A program made the translations under genes and the position numbers. From Acanthococcus lagerstroemiae (lineage: Eukaryota > Arthropoda > Insecta > Hemiptera > Eriococcidae), in contig CM063109.1 in the NCBI GenBank assembly GCA_031841125.1, positions 69,694,914 to 69,758,913 on the forward strand: 64,000 nt of DNA, written 5' to 3'. Under the pieces are notes generated by a model. That model worked only from the letters and a program-made list of their open reading frames with translations, did no database searches and was not told the DNA's origin. How positions within the stretch are numbered: the first letter of the stretch is position 1; the number at the start of each line of letters is the position of its first letter. Shown in pieces: positions 46,801 to 56,749 of the stretch.

Positions 46801-49800
46801 CCTGGCCTGTCATTGACTCACCTTCTCCGTGACCGAGTCTTGGAAATAAGCGATCGAGTGAGACACGTACGACTTTTCCTGCGGCAACGTCACTATCACT
46901 TTCTTCTTGTCACCAATTTTCCATAAAATATCGCTGATGGCCATCCATAACGCGTCCGTCTGGGCTGATTTATTAGGCCTCAGTAATCTGCCAAATTATT
47001 CCAACAGCTAAAGTGAAATTATTCGAGAAACGGTAGAATTGTGGGATGACATGAGCCATATTTATAGTCATAACATATGGGGTAGAGCTTGAAGGGATTT
47101 TGAAGAGCAACAGAGGCGTAACGTGAAGGGACGGTGGTTGACCATCGAAGTATCCTGGCCAAAGGGAACATATTCGTGTAAATTATTGCTGTACTTGCTC
47201 TAATTTCATTGAATAAATATTGAGTAGGCTTCACAACCCGATCAATGTCAAAAATAACTATTGATTCTACAAAAAACATGATTATTATCAAATTTGCGTA
47301 AATCTCAGAAAAGTAATAATAAGTACTCTGTGTGGTTAAAATTTCGATAGAACCTATGGTCCACGAAATGAGGTTTTCTTATTTATTTTAAATTTAACTT
47401 TACGCATTTTCCAGAACACACGGTTTGCCCGCACACAAATAGCCCCATTAACTCATCTACGATCTTCATTTCATTTTTGTATACTGCAAATTATGATTTC
47501 AGCTTCTTAACTAAATTACAGTTCTAGCTATCGTTGGACATAACTCTGATATTGAACAAAAACGAATGAGTAAAAAAAAAAATATTGCTTTTTTCGAATT
47601 TTTCTCCCTCTCCTCGGGATGCCACAATTTTCGGTTTGGAATAAAATTTATACCAAAAACGAGTTCAGCGACCTTGAATACCTGCAAGATACTCCCAATA
47701 TTGTTATCCAGGCCCTGCCCCTCCCTCGTACCCAAGTACTATAATTTTCATTTCAGTCTGAAATCGATATCAAAAATGAGTTGAGCGATCTTCGAAGCCT
47801 ACAAAATGATTCGTTAAATTTCCTTCCCGTAAGTCCTGATTTTACATCAAAGTAATATCAGAATTGAATTCAGTTCAGGGACCCCCCTACAGTTTATACA
47901 CCATTTTCTCTGGCTGAGCTTTTAAAATTCACTCCACTATTCTCAATGTCTTTCTGAAGCAATGGAGCACAAAAAACATAATTTTCAAAATGTGGTGTCT
48001 AAAAATAGGGAGAGGGGAGAGAAAAAATTCCAGGAATCAGTAGATAGGGGTATTGAGAAATGGATTTGAGGGTAAGTAGCAGTCTTGCTGCTCACTAAAC
48101 GCGAGGACACTTGATGTCATGATGTTTTCTTCCATAAGGCCTTTGTTGATGCATGGTAATATGAAGGGTAATTTTGATCCTCGTTGCCGGATACTTGAGG
48201 ACGAATTGAGCTAAAACTGACAAGACATCTTTCTGATGTAAAATTTTACCAAGCACAATTTTCCTGTTTTTTCCCCCGTAAATTTAATAGTTCTGGATAT
48301 GTTTTTTGCAAACAATTCATCTTGGGGACTTCGAACCCCCTTTAAAAAATTATTACCACCTGTAGAGGTGGAAATTCTTACTAGATATGTTAGCCAGGAG
48401 ACCATTCTTTGAAAAATTTCCGCAAAAAAAATTTGCTTGGGAAAATCTTTTTTGTTTTTTCTTATTTACCCAGACTAAAACTACAAAATTATTTTCGAAC
48501 CGAGAGACCACAAAGCACGTAGGTATAACATATGCAATAGATTAACAAGCGATAAAAATAAACTCCTAAAACGAAGAGTCTTTATTTAAATTTTTTTTTA
48601 AATACGATCTCACTCCTACACCCTAGAAAAATGATATTACTGCATATGAAACACGACGATAGGTCGTCTGCCGTGCCGGAGGAACCCCTCCATTAAATGT
48701 AAATTTCTTATAAGCGAACGTCTATTGGAAATCGAGCGAGATTGTACGGGAAAATTTTCTTACTCGTCGGCGGACAATTTATTTTCGTTCTTCCTCTCGA
48801 ATAACAAATGTTTCAACACGTAAGCCTGTAAAGCCGACAACAGTCCTCTGGTTCCATTTCGCGGAGCTCGTAATCCGTACGCAAGATCTTTTTCAGCCTC
48901 CCTGAACACGAATCCCGTTCGCAGCCATTCACCTCGCGGTGGAGTCGCGCATCCGCCAAAAACGATCATACGTAAAGCCTGCATCAGAAACAGACAAATT
49001 TCAACAACCAAAAATGCAATGTAGGTCTGGTCTCTCTGCACACTTAAAGACACTCGATGGCTTAGAAAGTAAAAAATGGTCTTACAATGGCCGTTTCCGA
49101 TGTGATCGGCTGACCTCCGGTGACCGGCGGCCTGAATGGCCTCTGCTGGTTCCTGGCGTACATAATACGATCTGCAAAATACGTTCACGGCGGTTAAAGA
49201 AGACCGTTCACGTTTGGAAGACACACGAGCGAAAGGTTGAGCAAAAACGACCAGTGAACAACGGCTCTCCGACTGAGCTGACATGACCCAGCGGGTATGA
49301 TAAAATTTGAGCGAACAAAATCAAGGTCGCAGCCGGCTAATTAGGACTATGTAAAAGCTCTGACAGCTAAGGTGAAGATTAAATAACGCTTGCGATTCTC
49401 GCATGCGAAAAAGACAGCCTTATTAAATAATCAGTATAATTAGCTTTGTCATGCTATTACGAGTAACTTGAACAAACAAAAAAAAATCCGAAAATGCAAC
49501 GGGTGCGTTATGAAATTGCAATGCAGGGGAAGTTGACTGAAAACACGCATATATCGTCATTGTATAGAAGCTACAGGATGGCCTTAGTAGGCACGGGCGG
49601 ACTAGGGCAAAAAGGCCTCCTGGGGAGGCCTCAATCAAGTCGATAAGATGAAAAGAAAAAGGTTTTTTGTCTCCTAACAGTAGAAGTAACAAAAACGGAA
49701 AATCTTGTAAATCCTCCCGATCTCGTAATTCTCATCTCCGTAATCTCTCAATGTGCCTTTTTACAACTGGCTGAATGATTTTTCAGTTTCCCCAGTTTTA

Positions 49801-52800
49801 TTTTACGTATTTATTATAATTCATTTTAATCGATTAATTTTTTGTTGAGGAGGGGATGTAATACAAATGATACTCGACAGCATCTCCACTTTTTTAGCAA
49901 GTACATTTATACTCAGTTTTGGCGACTATAATGAATTGGAATTCGTCATCCGAATTTGGTGATGACGCTCTGTTGCCGAGACACGATCAAGAAATTCCGT
50001 AAAATAGAGGGGAAATTGTTCCAAAAATGACTCTAGCACAACTTTGAAAGATCATTCGAATTTGTCTCGAAAAATGAGTTAAACACTATGTATTTAGCAA
50101 ATATTTTTCGAAATTCTGGTAGTTTTTCAGAACAAATTCAAATTTATCTTCAAAATAGAGCTAAGTCGTTTTTTGACCAATTTTACCTTCATTTCACATA
50201 ACTTTTTGAGCATATCTCGACAACAAAGTTTCGCCGCCGAATTTAAACGAGCAGCCAAAATTAAATAGGAACAAGTGATCGGCTCCTACGAATTTTTGAA
50301 GATATTTTCATACCATACTTAAGAATTAAAATTCTAAAAAATCCCAAAATGTGTAACATATAGAGATTTTCTAACCGTTTTTTCTTGTGCATAGAAATCG
50401 GTTATAACGATATCGCTGAAAATGAAATACCAGTATTGTTTTTACGTCCACGCAAAGGGAAGAAATATCGGTTAAAGCAATATATCAGTTTCAACGATCG
50501 AAACATATGTGTCCTTTAACATCGTTATAACCGTGTGTTCCTTACTGCGCTTCTTTCAAACAAGTCGTACAGAAAATGCTGTTAAATTTGGAGAATAATA
50601 TTAGCGTTGCTATTGCTAACTAAGTCTCACATTATTTGCCTTTTTTCAGCGAGAAATTTTCCGAAGAATTTCTTTAGCAGGACCAGGTGTAAATGACTCA
50701 ATTCTTCGAGATAAATCCAAATCTCCTCCAAAACTTATCTTAAGTCATTTTTTGACCAATTTTCCTCAAATATTACACAATTTTGAACATTCTTCGACAG
50801 CTGAGAGTCACCGCCTAATTCGGACAACGAATTCGAATTTGGCGGTCAAAATTGAGCAGAAATGAGTGGTCGGTAAATCAAGTTTTTTGATTTTTGAAAA
50901 TTCCCTGGGATAAGTTTCCAACAGAGGAATAGAGCTGTTGTGGTGGATTTCAGTCGAGCGAATAGTTGGTTGTAATGTCCAAAAAATACAAGAAAGCGTA
51001 AAACTCAAAAGAAATCACGCTTATTTTTATGGGGGGGGGGGAGGAGGGTGAAAGAGCAATAAATATAGAATAGGTAAATTTTGTTAGAAGATTTTCGTCG
51101 AGTATTTTTCTAAACAGGTAGGCGCTACTGGACTATATAGACATAATATTTAGCCTAAAGCTTTCTCAGGACTCGTAAGAGCGTATTTTAAGAATTTCAG
51201 GCGCTAACTTCAAAACATTCATTTATTTACATGAAAAATAACGGTTTCATCGTTTCATGAGAATAGAGATTCAATAAAGGGAGACGAGAGGACCAAAAAA
51301 TTAGCGCTCTTATTGCATACTCAATATACACAGAGTTTCTAATGAAACAATCCTCCTCTCATCTTCATTTTTGAATACGATATCGGATCTAAGGGCGACA
51401 AAGTAAGATGTCAGTTTGTTAAGGTCTATTTCCTTTTGAGAGGAAAAATTGTTCATCTTGCGAAAGGGGATTGGGGGCTAGAATGTTCTACCAGTGTTGG
51501 ATTTTTAAATGAGAACCTATCAAACAAATAATATCGAAACAGGTGTTGATTTCGAAAATTCTATCAGATTTTTGATAAGACCGCAATTGGGACCAAAAGA
51601 ATTATAGAAAATAGGGGTTTCTGGGTAGCTGATTTTAAATATTTCATTATATTTTTGACTTGGCTCCGATTCAAGCGCCTGTACATTTTTCAACTGAGAT
51701 ATTCAAATTTTACAACCCAAATCGAAGTCAAATCGGGAACTTGATAATTTTGGAAATCTACGTCTCAGAAAACTTCATTTTTGATAGGTTATTCAATTTT
51801 TCCGAAAAAAGTCAAGTTTGTCCAGTTAACGACAGAAATGTGAATTTTGGTCAAAATCTCGGAGCCCAATCGAAAATTCGATCTGATATTCGAAATCAGC
51901 GACCAAAAAAATTCCTAATTCAATATCTATGTTTTTACGTTCTAATTGAAAATCAGAATTGGTGGAAAGTTCTAGTTCCCATTTTGGGGGAAAGAATATT
52001 TTTCACTCAAAAAGAAACTGGAGATAACTAAATGGAAATTCCGATGCTTCGTCGTACGTCCAGCCCCCTTCTCAGTTGAAAATATAAATGGGGCATTTCA
52101 TGAGACAACCTGCACATACATAATGATGATACATTTCTTAAATTTATAATGTACAAATCCATCACCCCCCTTTTTTCAATCACTATAGAAATTTTCCTAT
52201 TTTCACGCTTGAAAAAGTTGCCTCTCTTAGGGTGATTTGAAAAGCTTTTCAGAAAGTTGCGCTCCCAAGTGGTTAATCTGTTTCCGTTTGGGTAAAAACA
52301 CCCTAGTTAGAATTTTTTGAAATCGAAGAAATTTAGGGATCGTGCACCTGAGGTGAAGTTTAACATGAGATTTTTCTAATTAAAAAAAATTCCAGTTTTG
52401 CTTTAAAAAAATCCTACAAATCGAGTTTGACCACAAATATTCGTTTGATTCCAAAATCTGTACCCAATGGTGTACCGACTGAGTAAGTACACGACGTTTT
52501 ATGAAGCGAAAAAATGTTTACAGTCAATACCCCCCCCCCCCATTTTGAATTTTGGTAGAAAATGAACTTTTATCATTATACAGGTAGTTTATGGCGAGGA
52601 CATAAAAACCGGTTTTCATGATTTTTGGGTGCGCTGAATTCATTTTTGAGGTTTCATATTCTGCTCGTTCCAATCCAAAATGGGTCTACGAAAGAGCGGA
52701 ACCAAAAAACTACCGTTAGATGTGTCAAATATATATCAAAATGAAGGTTGTAGGGTTGGAGATTTCATTTTTACGGTTATTCTGGTTTCCACCTCCATCT

Positions 52801-53703
52801 TTATTGGTTCACAGGGGGCTAAAATGGGAGTATTGAAATGGACACCGTTGCTTCAAATATATCGAAGTTTGAATTTCCTGACTCGAGATTATTTCATTTT
52901 GCACCTTGATTTGGTCCCAACCTCCAGGCATATTGGTCCACAGTGTGGATTTAAATATTTTACGTTGCATACCAATATTTAGCATTTTAGACAGGATACT
53001 AAGCCATCCTTGAATAACATATGCTACATGGAACGACCCACATCATGTTCGCCAGTACGAGTACCATCTATCTATAAGCTACTGCAGAGCCTTACAGCCA
53101 TGCGTATACAGTTTATATAGTTCGTTTGTGCTGTTTCAGTCACATTTGATGAAAATTTATAGAGAACCTTTTTTATAGGAAATTTGACGCAAAATAATTT
53201 TATACCGAGTTATTTTAGACGTACATTTCGAAGGTGACGAGAAAAATAATAAAGAATGAAAGGGAGCACATATTTTCCGCAATTGTGGACGAAGTAACGG
53301 TTGAAGGGGGAAGATTTTTACTACGCTCATTATACTGCTTTGGGGAAAAAACCTTCTGCCAGAATTATTTCAAGTAAGAATGCTACAATAACTGGAGTAT
53401 AGATTCGCCTCGCGGATGACTCACTAGACAAAATGTCCAACAGATGTCTAAGCCTAGAGTTCGCAAATATGATCCACGAACATTTGTAGCGTTGTTATAC
53501 GCATCTATAGTACATCTACATAATAGTCATGTGCTTGGCGGGTACCATCTAGAAGTAGTATTTCGTCGGTAAATCGAGCCAGCACAAAAGCTCAATTTAC
53601 GAACACCGTCCATCCATCAACTCACCAAAGCTCACAACTTACCTCTCATGATCGGAGTTTTAGGAAAATGTTTGTGAATGGAGTTTGGTAACAAATGGGC
53701 CAT
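37812..53703 (-). CDS. MINDY-4/4B-type protein (DUF4205), predicted inactive deubiquitinase, ten exons
   Basis: MINDY proteins are cysteine proteases that trim Lys48-linked ubiquitin chains. The ten exons listed below join without a phase conflict into 1194 bases, 397 residues plus stop. Family landmarks in order: VFGG (55-58), EWLRTGFVF (66-74), YGLRAPRNGTRG (83-94), LQAYVLKHLLF (99-109), ISDILWKIG (138-146), EPGPGSLLLLYSAVLTR (200-216), MLLLTGRA (245-252), FGVLTRSEIGF (274-284), RLKTPSLPIWVV (299-310), GHFGIMFNTN (314-323), LIVDT (350-354) and WNG (390-392). The usual GGPCG Cys is Arg-93 and the usual upstream Gln is Ala-87. His-315 remains. This fits MINDY-4B, a known pseudoenzyme branch. 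At 397 residues it lacks the long N-terminus of MINDY-4. Introns carry a Jockey-like element and several MITEs. Motif assignments are from memory of the family. Confidence 0.85.
37953..38093 (-). CDS. MINDY-4B-like exon 9
   Basis: Completes Arg-335, then residues 336-381 (FEMIYYS..., QLIVDT), matching the family's FDLYYYDG and LTIDT strands. Acceptor ttcatgattgtag. The frame meets TAA at 37950-37952, but a GTAAAC donor at the same place (ACTAA|GTAAAC) allows splicing to the last exon, which carries the expected C-terminal motif. Confidence 0.85.
38467..38663 (-). CDS. MINDY-4B-like exon 8 (His region)
   Basis: Residues 270-334 plus two bases. FGVLTRSEIGF, RLKTPSLPIWVV and GHFGIMFNTN are the most conserved part of the family's C-terminal half. 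His-315 sits at the catalytic His position. Acceptor ttttgtacccag, donor AAG|GTGAGC in phase 2. Confidence 0.9.
39088..39235 (-). CDS. MINDY-4B-like exon 7
   Basis: One base, then residues 221-269. It contains EEGSQCIVMLLLTGRASPFLHNGV, matching the family's ELVNLLLTG(K/R)AVSNVFND. Acceptor gaccgttctag, donor TAT|GTAAGT in phase 0. Confidence 0.88.
39331..39395 (-). CDS. MINDY-4B-like exon 6
   Basis: Residues 199-219 (DEPGPGSLLLLYSAVLTRE...) plus two bases, matching the family's GPYGCILLTLSAVLSR. Strong acceptor ggtcagtttcag. The donor AAAAA|GTTAAT is weak (no G at +5). It is chosen because it alone restores phase into exon 7 and gives a length that matches the family's LTR-to-LLLTG spacing. 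Confidence 0.72.
39853..40195. mobile_element. hAT-type MITE with perfect 8-bp target duplication
   Basis: Starts cagtagcgtaactag and ends ctagttacgccactg (terminal inverted repeat of about 15 bp). It is flanked on both sides by GTTCTCGT (39845-39852 and 40196-40203). The interior is A/T-run rich and non-coding. It lies in intron 5 of the MINDY-4B-like gene. Confidence 0.85.
41110..41450. repeat. TCGA/GTCGA-rich degenerate array
   Basis: At least a dozen gtcga or tcgac words in 340 bases (gagtcgact, gtcgtcgacc, aagtcgact, gacgtcgatt, and so on), often as imperfect agtcgact palindromes with irregular spacing. A similar patch lies at 21300-21480. Non-coding; origin unknown. Confidence 0.5.
41487..41616. 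mobile_element. Palindromic MITE, rearranged short copy
   Basis: A 130-bp unit with terminal inverted repeats aattgaggagctcagaatca and its complement at the right end. The interior matches the right arm of the element at 8554 (gtgtacagtattttgcct, gcgcccttgaagt). The ends differ from the two intronic DH44 copies, so the core has been captured between new termini. It lies in intron 5 of the MINDY-4B-like gene. Confidence 0.72.
41861..41926 (-). CDS. MINDY-4B-like exon 5
   Basis: 22 codons, residues 177-198 (LHLFEITEEEELQIFLKRYI...), equivalent to the family segment before the GP-x-G motif. Acceptor gttctatgcag, donor ATA|GTAAGT, phase 0 on both sides, so the exon could be skipped without breaking the frame. 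Confidence 0.82.
42238..43315 (-). pseudogene. Reverse transcriptase remnant of the Jockey-like element
   Basis: One frame runs nearly open from about 43315 to 42238, with a single in-frame TGA between the YLSDR and GVPQGS motifs. Motif A is FLDVSAAFDKV, motif C is FADDS (near 42910). The thumb-like tail contains YLGLHLHSKLNWQEHI and WGTTAKSNQLVIERFQNK, and it ends DLVY. The conserved LWG-x-x-x-x-x-x-x-x-x-x-Q segment supports the Jockey/CR1 side of non-LTR elements. The N-terminal third of RT is deleted. Confidence 0.82.
43286..44341 (-). pseudogene. ORF1 (gag-like) remnant of the Jockey-like element
   Basis: Starts with a helical coiled coil, then a Thr/Ser/Gln-rich spacer, a PRE-C2HC-type region (starting MPSVPETEKKL at 43840) and three CCHC knuckles: CKKCQEIGHSANYC, CVRCGDRHHVKEC and CANCGEGHTANYKGC. 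The frame is broken between 43949 and 43840 and by stops before 43569, so no full protein can be made. Confidence 0.78.
46615..46774 (-). mobile_element. hAT-type MITE (CAGGCCC family), copy 1
   Basis: 160 bp with ends caggcccgtg and catgggcctg, flanked by ATAACTGG (46607-46614) and ATAACGGG (46775-46782), an 8-bp target duplication with one mismatch. Its reverse complement matches the copy at 56435 through aattatacaagggggg, accatatatttcatgttag and atcaacaaagg. It sits in intron 4, 40 bases from the exon 4 donor. Confidence 0.82.
46822..46987 (-). CDS. MINDY-4B-like exon 4
   Basis: One base completes Glu-121, then residues 122-176. It has ALWMAISDILWKIG, matching the family's ALADILWRAGG helix, and KKKVIVTLP. 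Acceptor aatttggcag, donor AAG|GTGAGT in phase 0. A hAT-type MITE ends about 40 bases downstream of this donor. Confidence 0.88.
48764..48978 (-). CDS. MINDY-4B-like exon 3 (degenerate active-site exon)
   Basis: Residues 50-120 plus two bases. It contains VFGGC, the EW...F strand and the former nucleophile loop. Aligned to the family's YGIVQ-x-KGGPCGV, the exon reads YGLRAPRNGTRGL, so Gln becomes Ala-87 and Cys becomes Arg-93. The helix after it (LQAYVLKHLLF) is well kept. Acceptor tttctgatgcag, donor GACGA|GTAAGA in phase 2. Without splicing the frame would hit TAA at once. Confidence 0.88.
49086..49171 (-). CDS. MINDY-4B-like exon 2
   Basis: Residues 21-49, ending PITSETAI. Acceptor cgtattttgcag, donor ATT|GTAAGA in phase 0. 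The Pro/Arg-rich piece followed by SETAIALR resembles the lead-in to the first DUF4205 strand. Confidence 0.8.
49172..53642 (-). other. Intron 1 of the MINDY-4B-like gene
   Basis: 4.5 kb of AT-rich sequence with degenerate repetitive paragraphs (50.0-50.9, 51.6-52.0 and 52.6-53.0 kb) and G/C mononucleotide runs at about 51032 and 52530. No transposon ends or coding exon recognised. Confidence 0.55.
53643..53703 (-). CDS. MINDY-4B-like exon 1 (start codon)
   Basis: ATG at 53703 is the first in its frame after an in-frame TGA about 90 bases upstream. It encodes 20 residues (MAHLLPNSIHKH...) and ends MRG|GTAAGT, a strong donor in phase 1. That phase matches exon 2, which starts with two bases completing Asp-21. 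The start is chosen on phase and donor strength; no homology supports this N-terminal piece by itself. Short upstream ORFs precede it. Confidence 0.65.
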
Positions 53704-53871
53704 CTCGAGGCGATGTAGACATGCTCGAGATCGACCAACTCTATAGTCTTCGAAGATATCAGATCCGCGTCACCGCCATTAGCTCGTACTCGTCGACACA
53801 TCAGTATCCCGCGGCCACATCTAACTGCTTCTAGTTAAAGTCGTTGTCCGGCTCCTCTGTTTTTACCGACA

Positions 53872-53879
53872 TGACGTCA
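53872..53879. promoter_or_regulatory. Perfect CRE-type palindrome TGACGTCA
   Basis: Lies about 170 bases upstream of the MINDY-4B-like start codon, overlapping the ATG of a short upstream ORF (53872-53831). CREB/ATF factors bind this 8-mer. A single 8-mer can occur by chance. A second copy is at 61800-61807. Confidence 0.3.
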
Positions 53880-55320
53880 CGGCACCGAAGTCATATTTTT
53901 CCGTTTTCGATCATTTTACCCATCAAAATCAATTCAACTCTTTGAAAATTAAATTACGCTCCAATTTGCAACCGTGAATCGATGCAGTTTTCCACGCAGG
54001 ATGCGGCAATCAAAAGGCGTCGTAAGTTTAATTAAAAAGTTCTGTCGCATTTCGCAACCATCGACGACGTAAACGTTCGCATGCAGGTACACGGCGCTGA
54101 TCAACAATTTTTCGCATGCAACCTTCGCGAGCTGATTCGTTGATTCTTGTCTCTCTTTCTCTATGTTGAACTTCACCTTCTCCTCGAGCACACCACACAT
54201 GCATCGAAAACGAGCCCGGCTGAATTTTCTTTGTATATTTACAGTTAAGCGAATATATATACCGAATACACGACTGCAATACGAAAAACGAACAGAGAAA
54301 ATGAATGAAAAAAAAAAAAAATTGAAAAAGAAAGCTCGATGACAACGAATGTGTACAATTCATAGGTGTTATTGAATATTTTCGTTGCCAATGTAAAAAT
54401 CTTTTCATTACTGATAAATGAACGTCTATTTATCAGCGAGGCGTAAAAAAGAAGAAAAAAAGTACAATGTAATATTATTAGATATTCGAACAGTCGTCGA
54501 TATAGGGCTTACCCCTAATGTGAAGGTGACGATGGATTTTTGAGGAACACCTTTTTCGGTTTTTTATTTGGACTTGTGAAACGAGAGCCTTCTGAAGGGA
54601 AACATAACGCAAAGAAAACTTTCAAGTCGTTGCGTAATGGAATTGAAAAGTTTAACATACAGAATTCCCAATAATACCAAAAAAAAAAAAAAACACAAAA
54701 ATAACCACAATTTTCCATTAAAGACATCTTATAACTAGAGTTTGTCCAGAAAAAGTGCTTCGACACAAAATGTTTGTTTTTCTTAATATGAAAAAGACTC
54801 GACAGGAAATTGAAAAAAAAACTAGCGTATGAGATTGTACTGGGTCTCCCAAATAGGACTATTGGAGGTTTACTCATGAAAAGTGATATCCTTTAAACAA
54901 TGTTAATCGATTATACCTCCTACGATAACCTGTTTCTATGGTTTTTGGCTTCCCTGAACCTATTTTTGCAGTATTTTTAAACGCGCCCCACCACAAAGCA
55001 TACCTGTCGGCATGGGTATCGGCGAGAGCATCAGAAAGTATCGGTAAGAGCACATGTTAGATACTTTTTGTATCGTAGGTTTGTGCTACCGCTACTTTCT
55101 CCGACACGGTAGAGTCACTTGGCGCTGATGGTTCGTCAAGAGGATCAAGGATCGGTAAGAAGGCCTAAAGAAATCATGAAATCCTTCGGCGAACTATTCA
55201 TAATTCGTGAATACCTTCCCTACTAACACAGAAATTATTTTCTACACTCTTCTCCGCCAGAAAGTTAAAGAATACGAAACAACTCCATTTAAGAACTGAA
55301 ATATAATGTAGGTAGATGTA
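53880..55320. other. Region upstream of the MINDY-4B-like gene
   Basis: A locally less AT-rich block at 53990-54240 carries overlapping open frames on the minus strand (for example one starting MHVWCARGE), but no family is recognised. It may be upstream transcript or promoter sequence. The rest is A/T-run rich with nothing recognisable. Confidence 0.4.
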
Positions 55321-55328
55321 GACTCACT

Positions 55329-55500
55329 CAGGGGCCTAAACTTATAAAATAGCCAATGTGGCCATGAGGTATATGGCAGCACCGTTAGTTTATTTATTAC
55401 TAGTGACCGGCGTCGCTAATTATATAGATTTTTGCCAAATTTGGGCACTGAATTTCAATGCGGCATAATTTCCTGAAGTTACACATAGTTTACGCCACTG
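55329..55500. mobile_element. hAT-type MITE with perfect 8-bp target duplication
   Basis: Ends caggggcctaaact and agtttacgccactg are imperfect inverted repeats. GACTCACT flanks both sides (55321-55328 and 55501-55508). 172 bp, non-coding. The terminus CAGTGGCGTA is shared with the elements at 39853 and 60198. Confidence 0.85.
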
Positions 55501-55602
55501 GACTCACTCCACTATCTTCGTACATTTCACGATTTGTCAAGCCTGCATCGTGCATATCATATAACCTTTTAATTTTGATTCCATGGAGGATCACTGCAGG
55601 TA

Positions 55603-56379
55603 CAGTGAAACCTGTCTATAGTGGACTCGTCTAATCTGGAAAACCTGTCACTGTGGAAAAGAACATGTGGTCCGTTGAGAAAACCTGTATATTTTAATGT
55701 ATAATCTGGAAAACCTGTCTAACGTGGAAGTGGAAACTAAAAATGTACAAAAAACCTGCGTAAAATTAGCACGTGTGTCTTTTATTGATTTTTTTATGTT
55801 ACCACAGGTTTCTTTAAGTAGTGCGGCTCTTGTGCGGTTTGTATTAGACTTGTATTAGAAGCGTTTTGCCAGGGTCGGAACAAAGGCATACGAAATTAAA
55901 TAGACAAAAGCGTGTAACAGGCGCATGTATTGAATGATGGAAAAAATAGAGAGCTAAAACGTATGAACTGTAAATATTGTAAAGATTTCATCCATTCTGA
56001 TGATGATGTCGTGACTTGTGGAGATGATGATGCTACATATGGAAATAATGAAGCACATTCTGAAGACGAAGAAGAGGAAGGCTAGCTTGAAACATTTGCA
56101 GAAGGTGTCCAGTTACTCAGTAAGGTGCATATTATGCTAACGTTATCTAAAGGGGCTTACTCACCTTAGTGATAAGATGTTTGAATTTCGTCAATTCTTT
56201 GAAAATGAAGTTGTTAAACAAAAAGTTATGCTCACGGCAAACCACTTTAGACAAATATGCCTACTGTAAGCTTTTTTTTGTTTTTTGTTTTGGTTCACTT
56301 GGCTAATGTGGAAAACCTGTCACTATGGAGATTTTTGGAATGGCCTGTTGAGTTTGCACTATATAGACAGGTTTCACTG
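55603..56379. mobile_element. Pogo/Tigger-like DNA transposon, internally deleted
   Basis: 777 bp flanked by TA (55601-55602 and 56380-56381). The terminal 18 bases, CAGTGAAACCTGTCTATA, are identical as inverted repeats at both ends. A subterminal word, ggaaaacctgtcact, occurs near both ends. Inside, about 55999-56084 encodes an acidic run (DDD, EDEEEE) like the C-terminal tail of pogo/CENP-B-type transposases. No DDD catalytic domain remains, so it is a non-autonomous derivative. Confidence 0.82.
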
Positions 56380-56434
56380 TAGTTGTATTCTTATTCGGGT
56401 GATTTTTTTCGAGATGTTAGTTCATGTATACTTA

Positions 56435-56580
56435 CAGGCCCGTACACAGAAATTATACAAGGGGGGGGGGTGACCATATATTTCATGTTAGTTAGCTTAT
56501 AAAGGGCAGTGATCGCCGTAAATTATTATATTATCTGCATATCAACAAAGGCCAATGCCCCCCTTGCGTACGGGCCCGTA
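56435..56580 (+). mobile_element. hAT-type MITE (CAGGCCC family), copy 2
   Basis: 146 bp starting caggcccgta and ending tacgggcccgta, flanked by TATACTTA on both sides (56427-56434 and 56581-56588). It is homologous, in opposite orientation, to the element at 46615. It lies 55 bases after the pogo-like element. Confidence 0.82.
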
Positions 56581-56749
56581 TATACTTACATCGACAACCT
56601 TCCATGGGATAAAAAATATTTTTTCCAGTTTAAAATAAAAACATGGAAATTGCTCCTAAACACTCCGAATATATAAGAAAATACATAGACCCCCTCTCTC
56701 TCGTTTTTTTATTTCCCCCTTTGTATTCTCATATGTGGTCGCTGCGAGA

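Noticed and set aside
54028..54408. 126-codon minus-strand frame proposed as a first exon of the MINDY-4B-like gene
   Set aside because: An internal ATG and a weak GTGAAG donor give the right phase, but the exon at 53643-53703 has a consensus donor, the same phase and lies closer.
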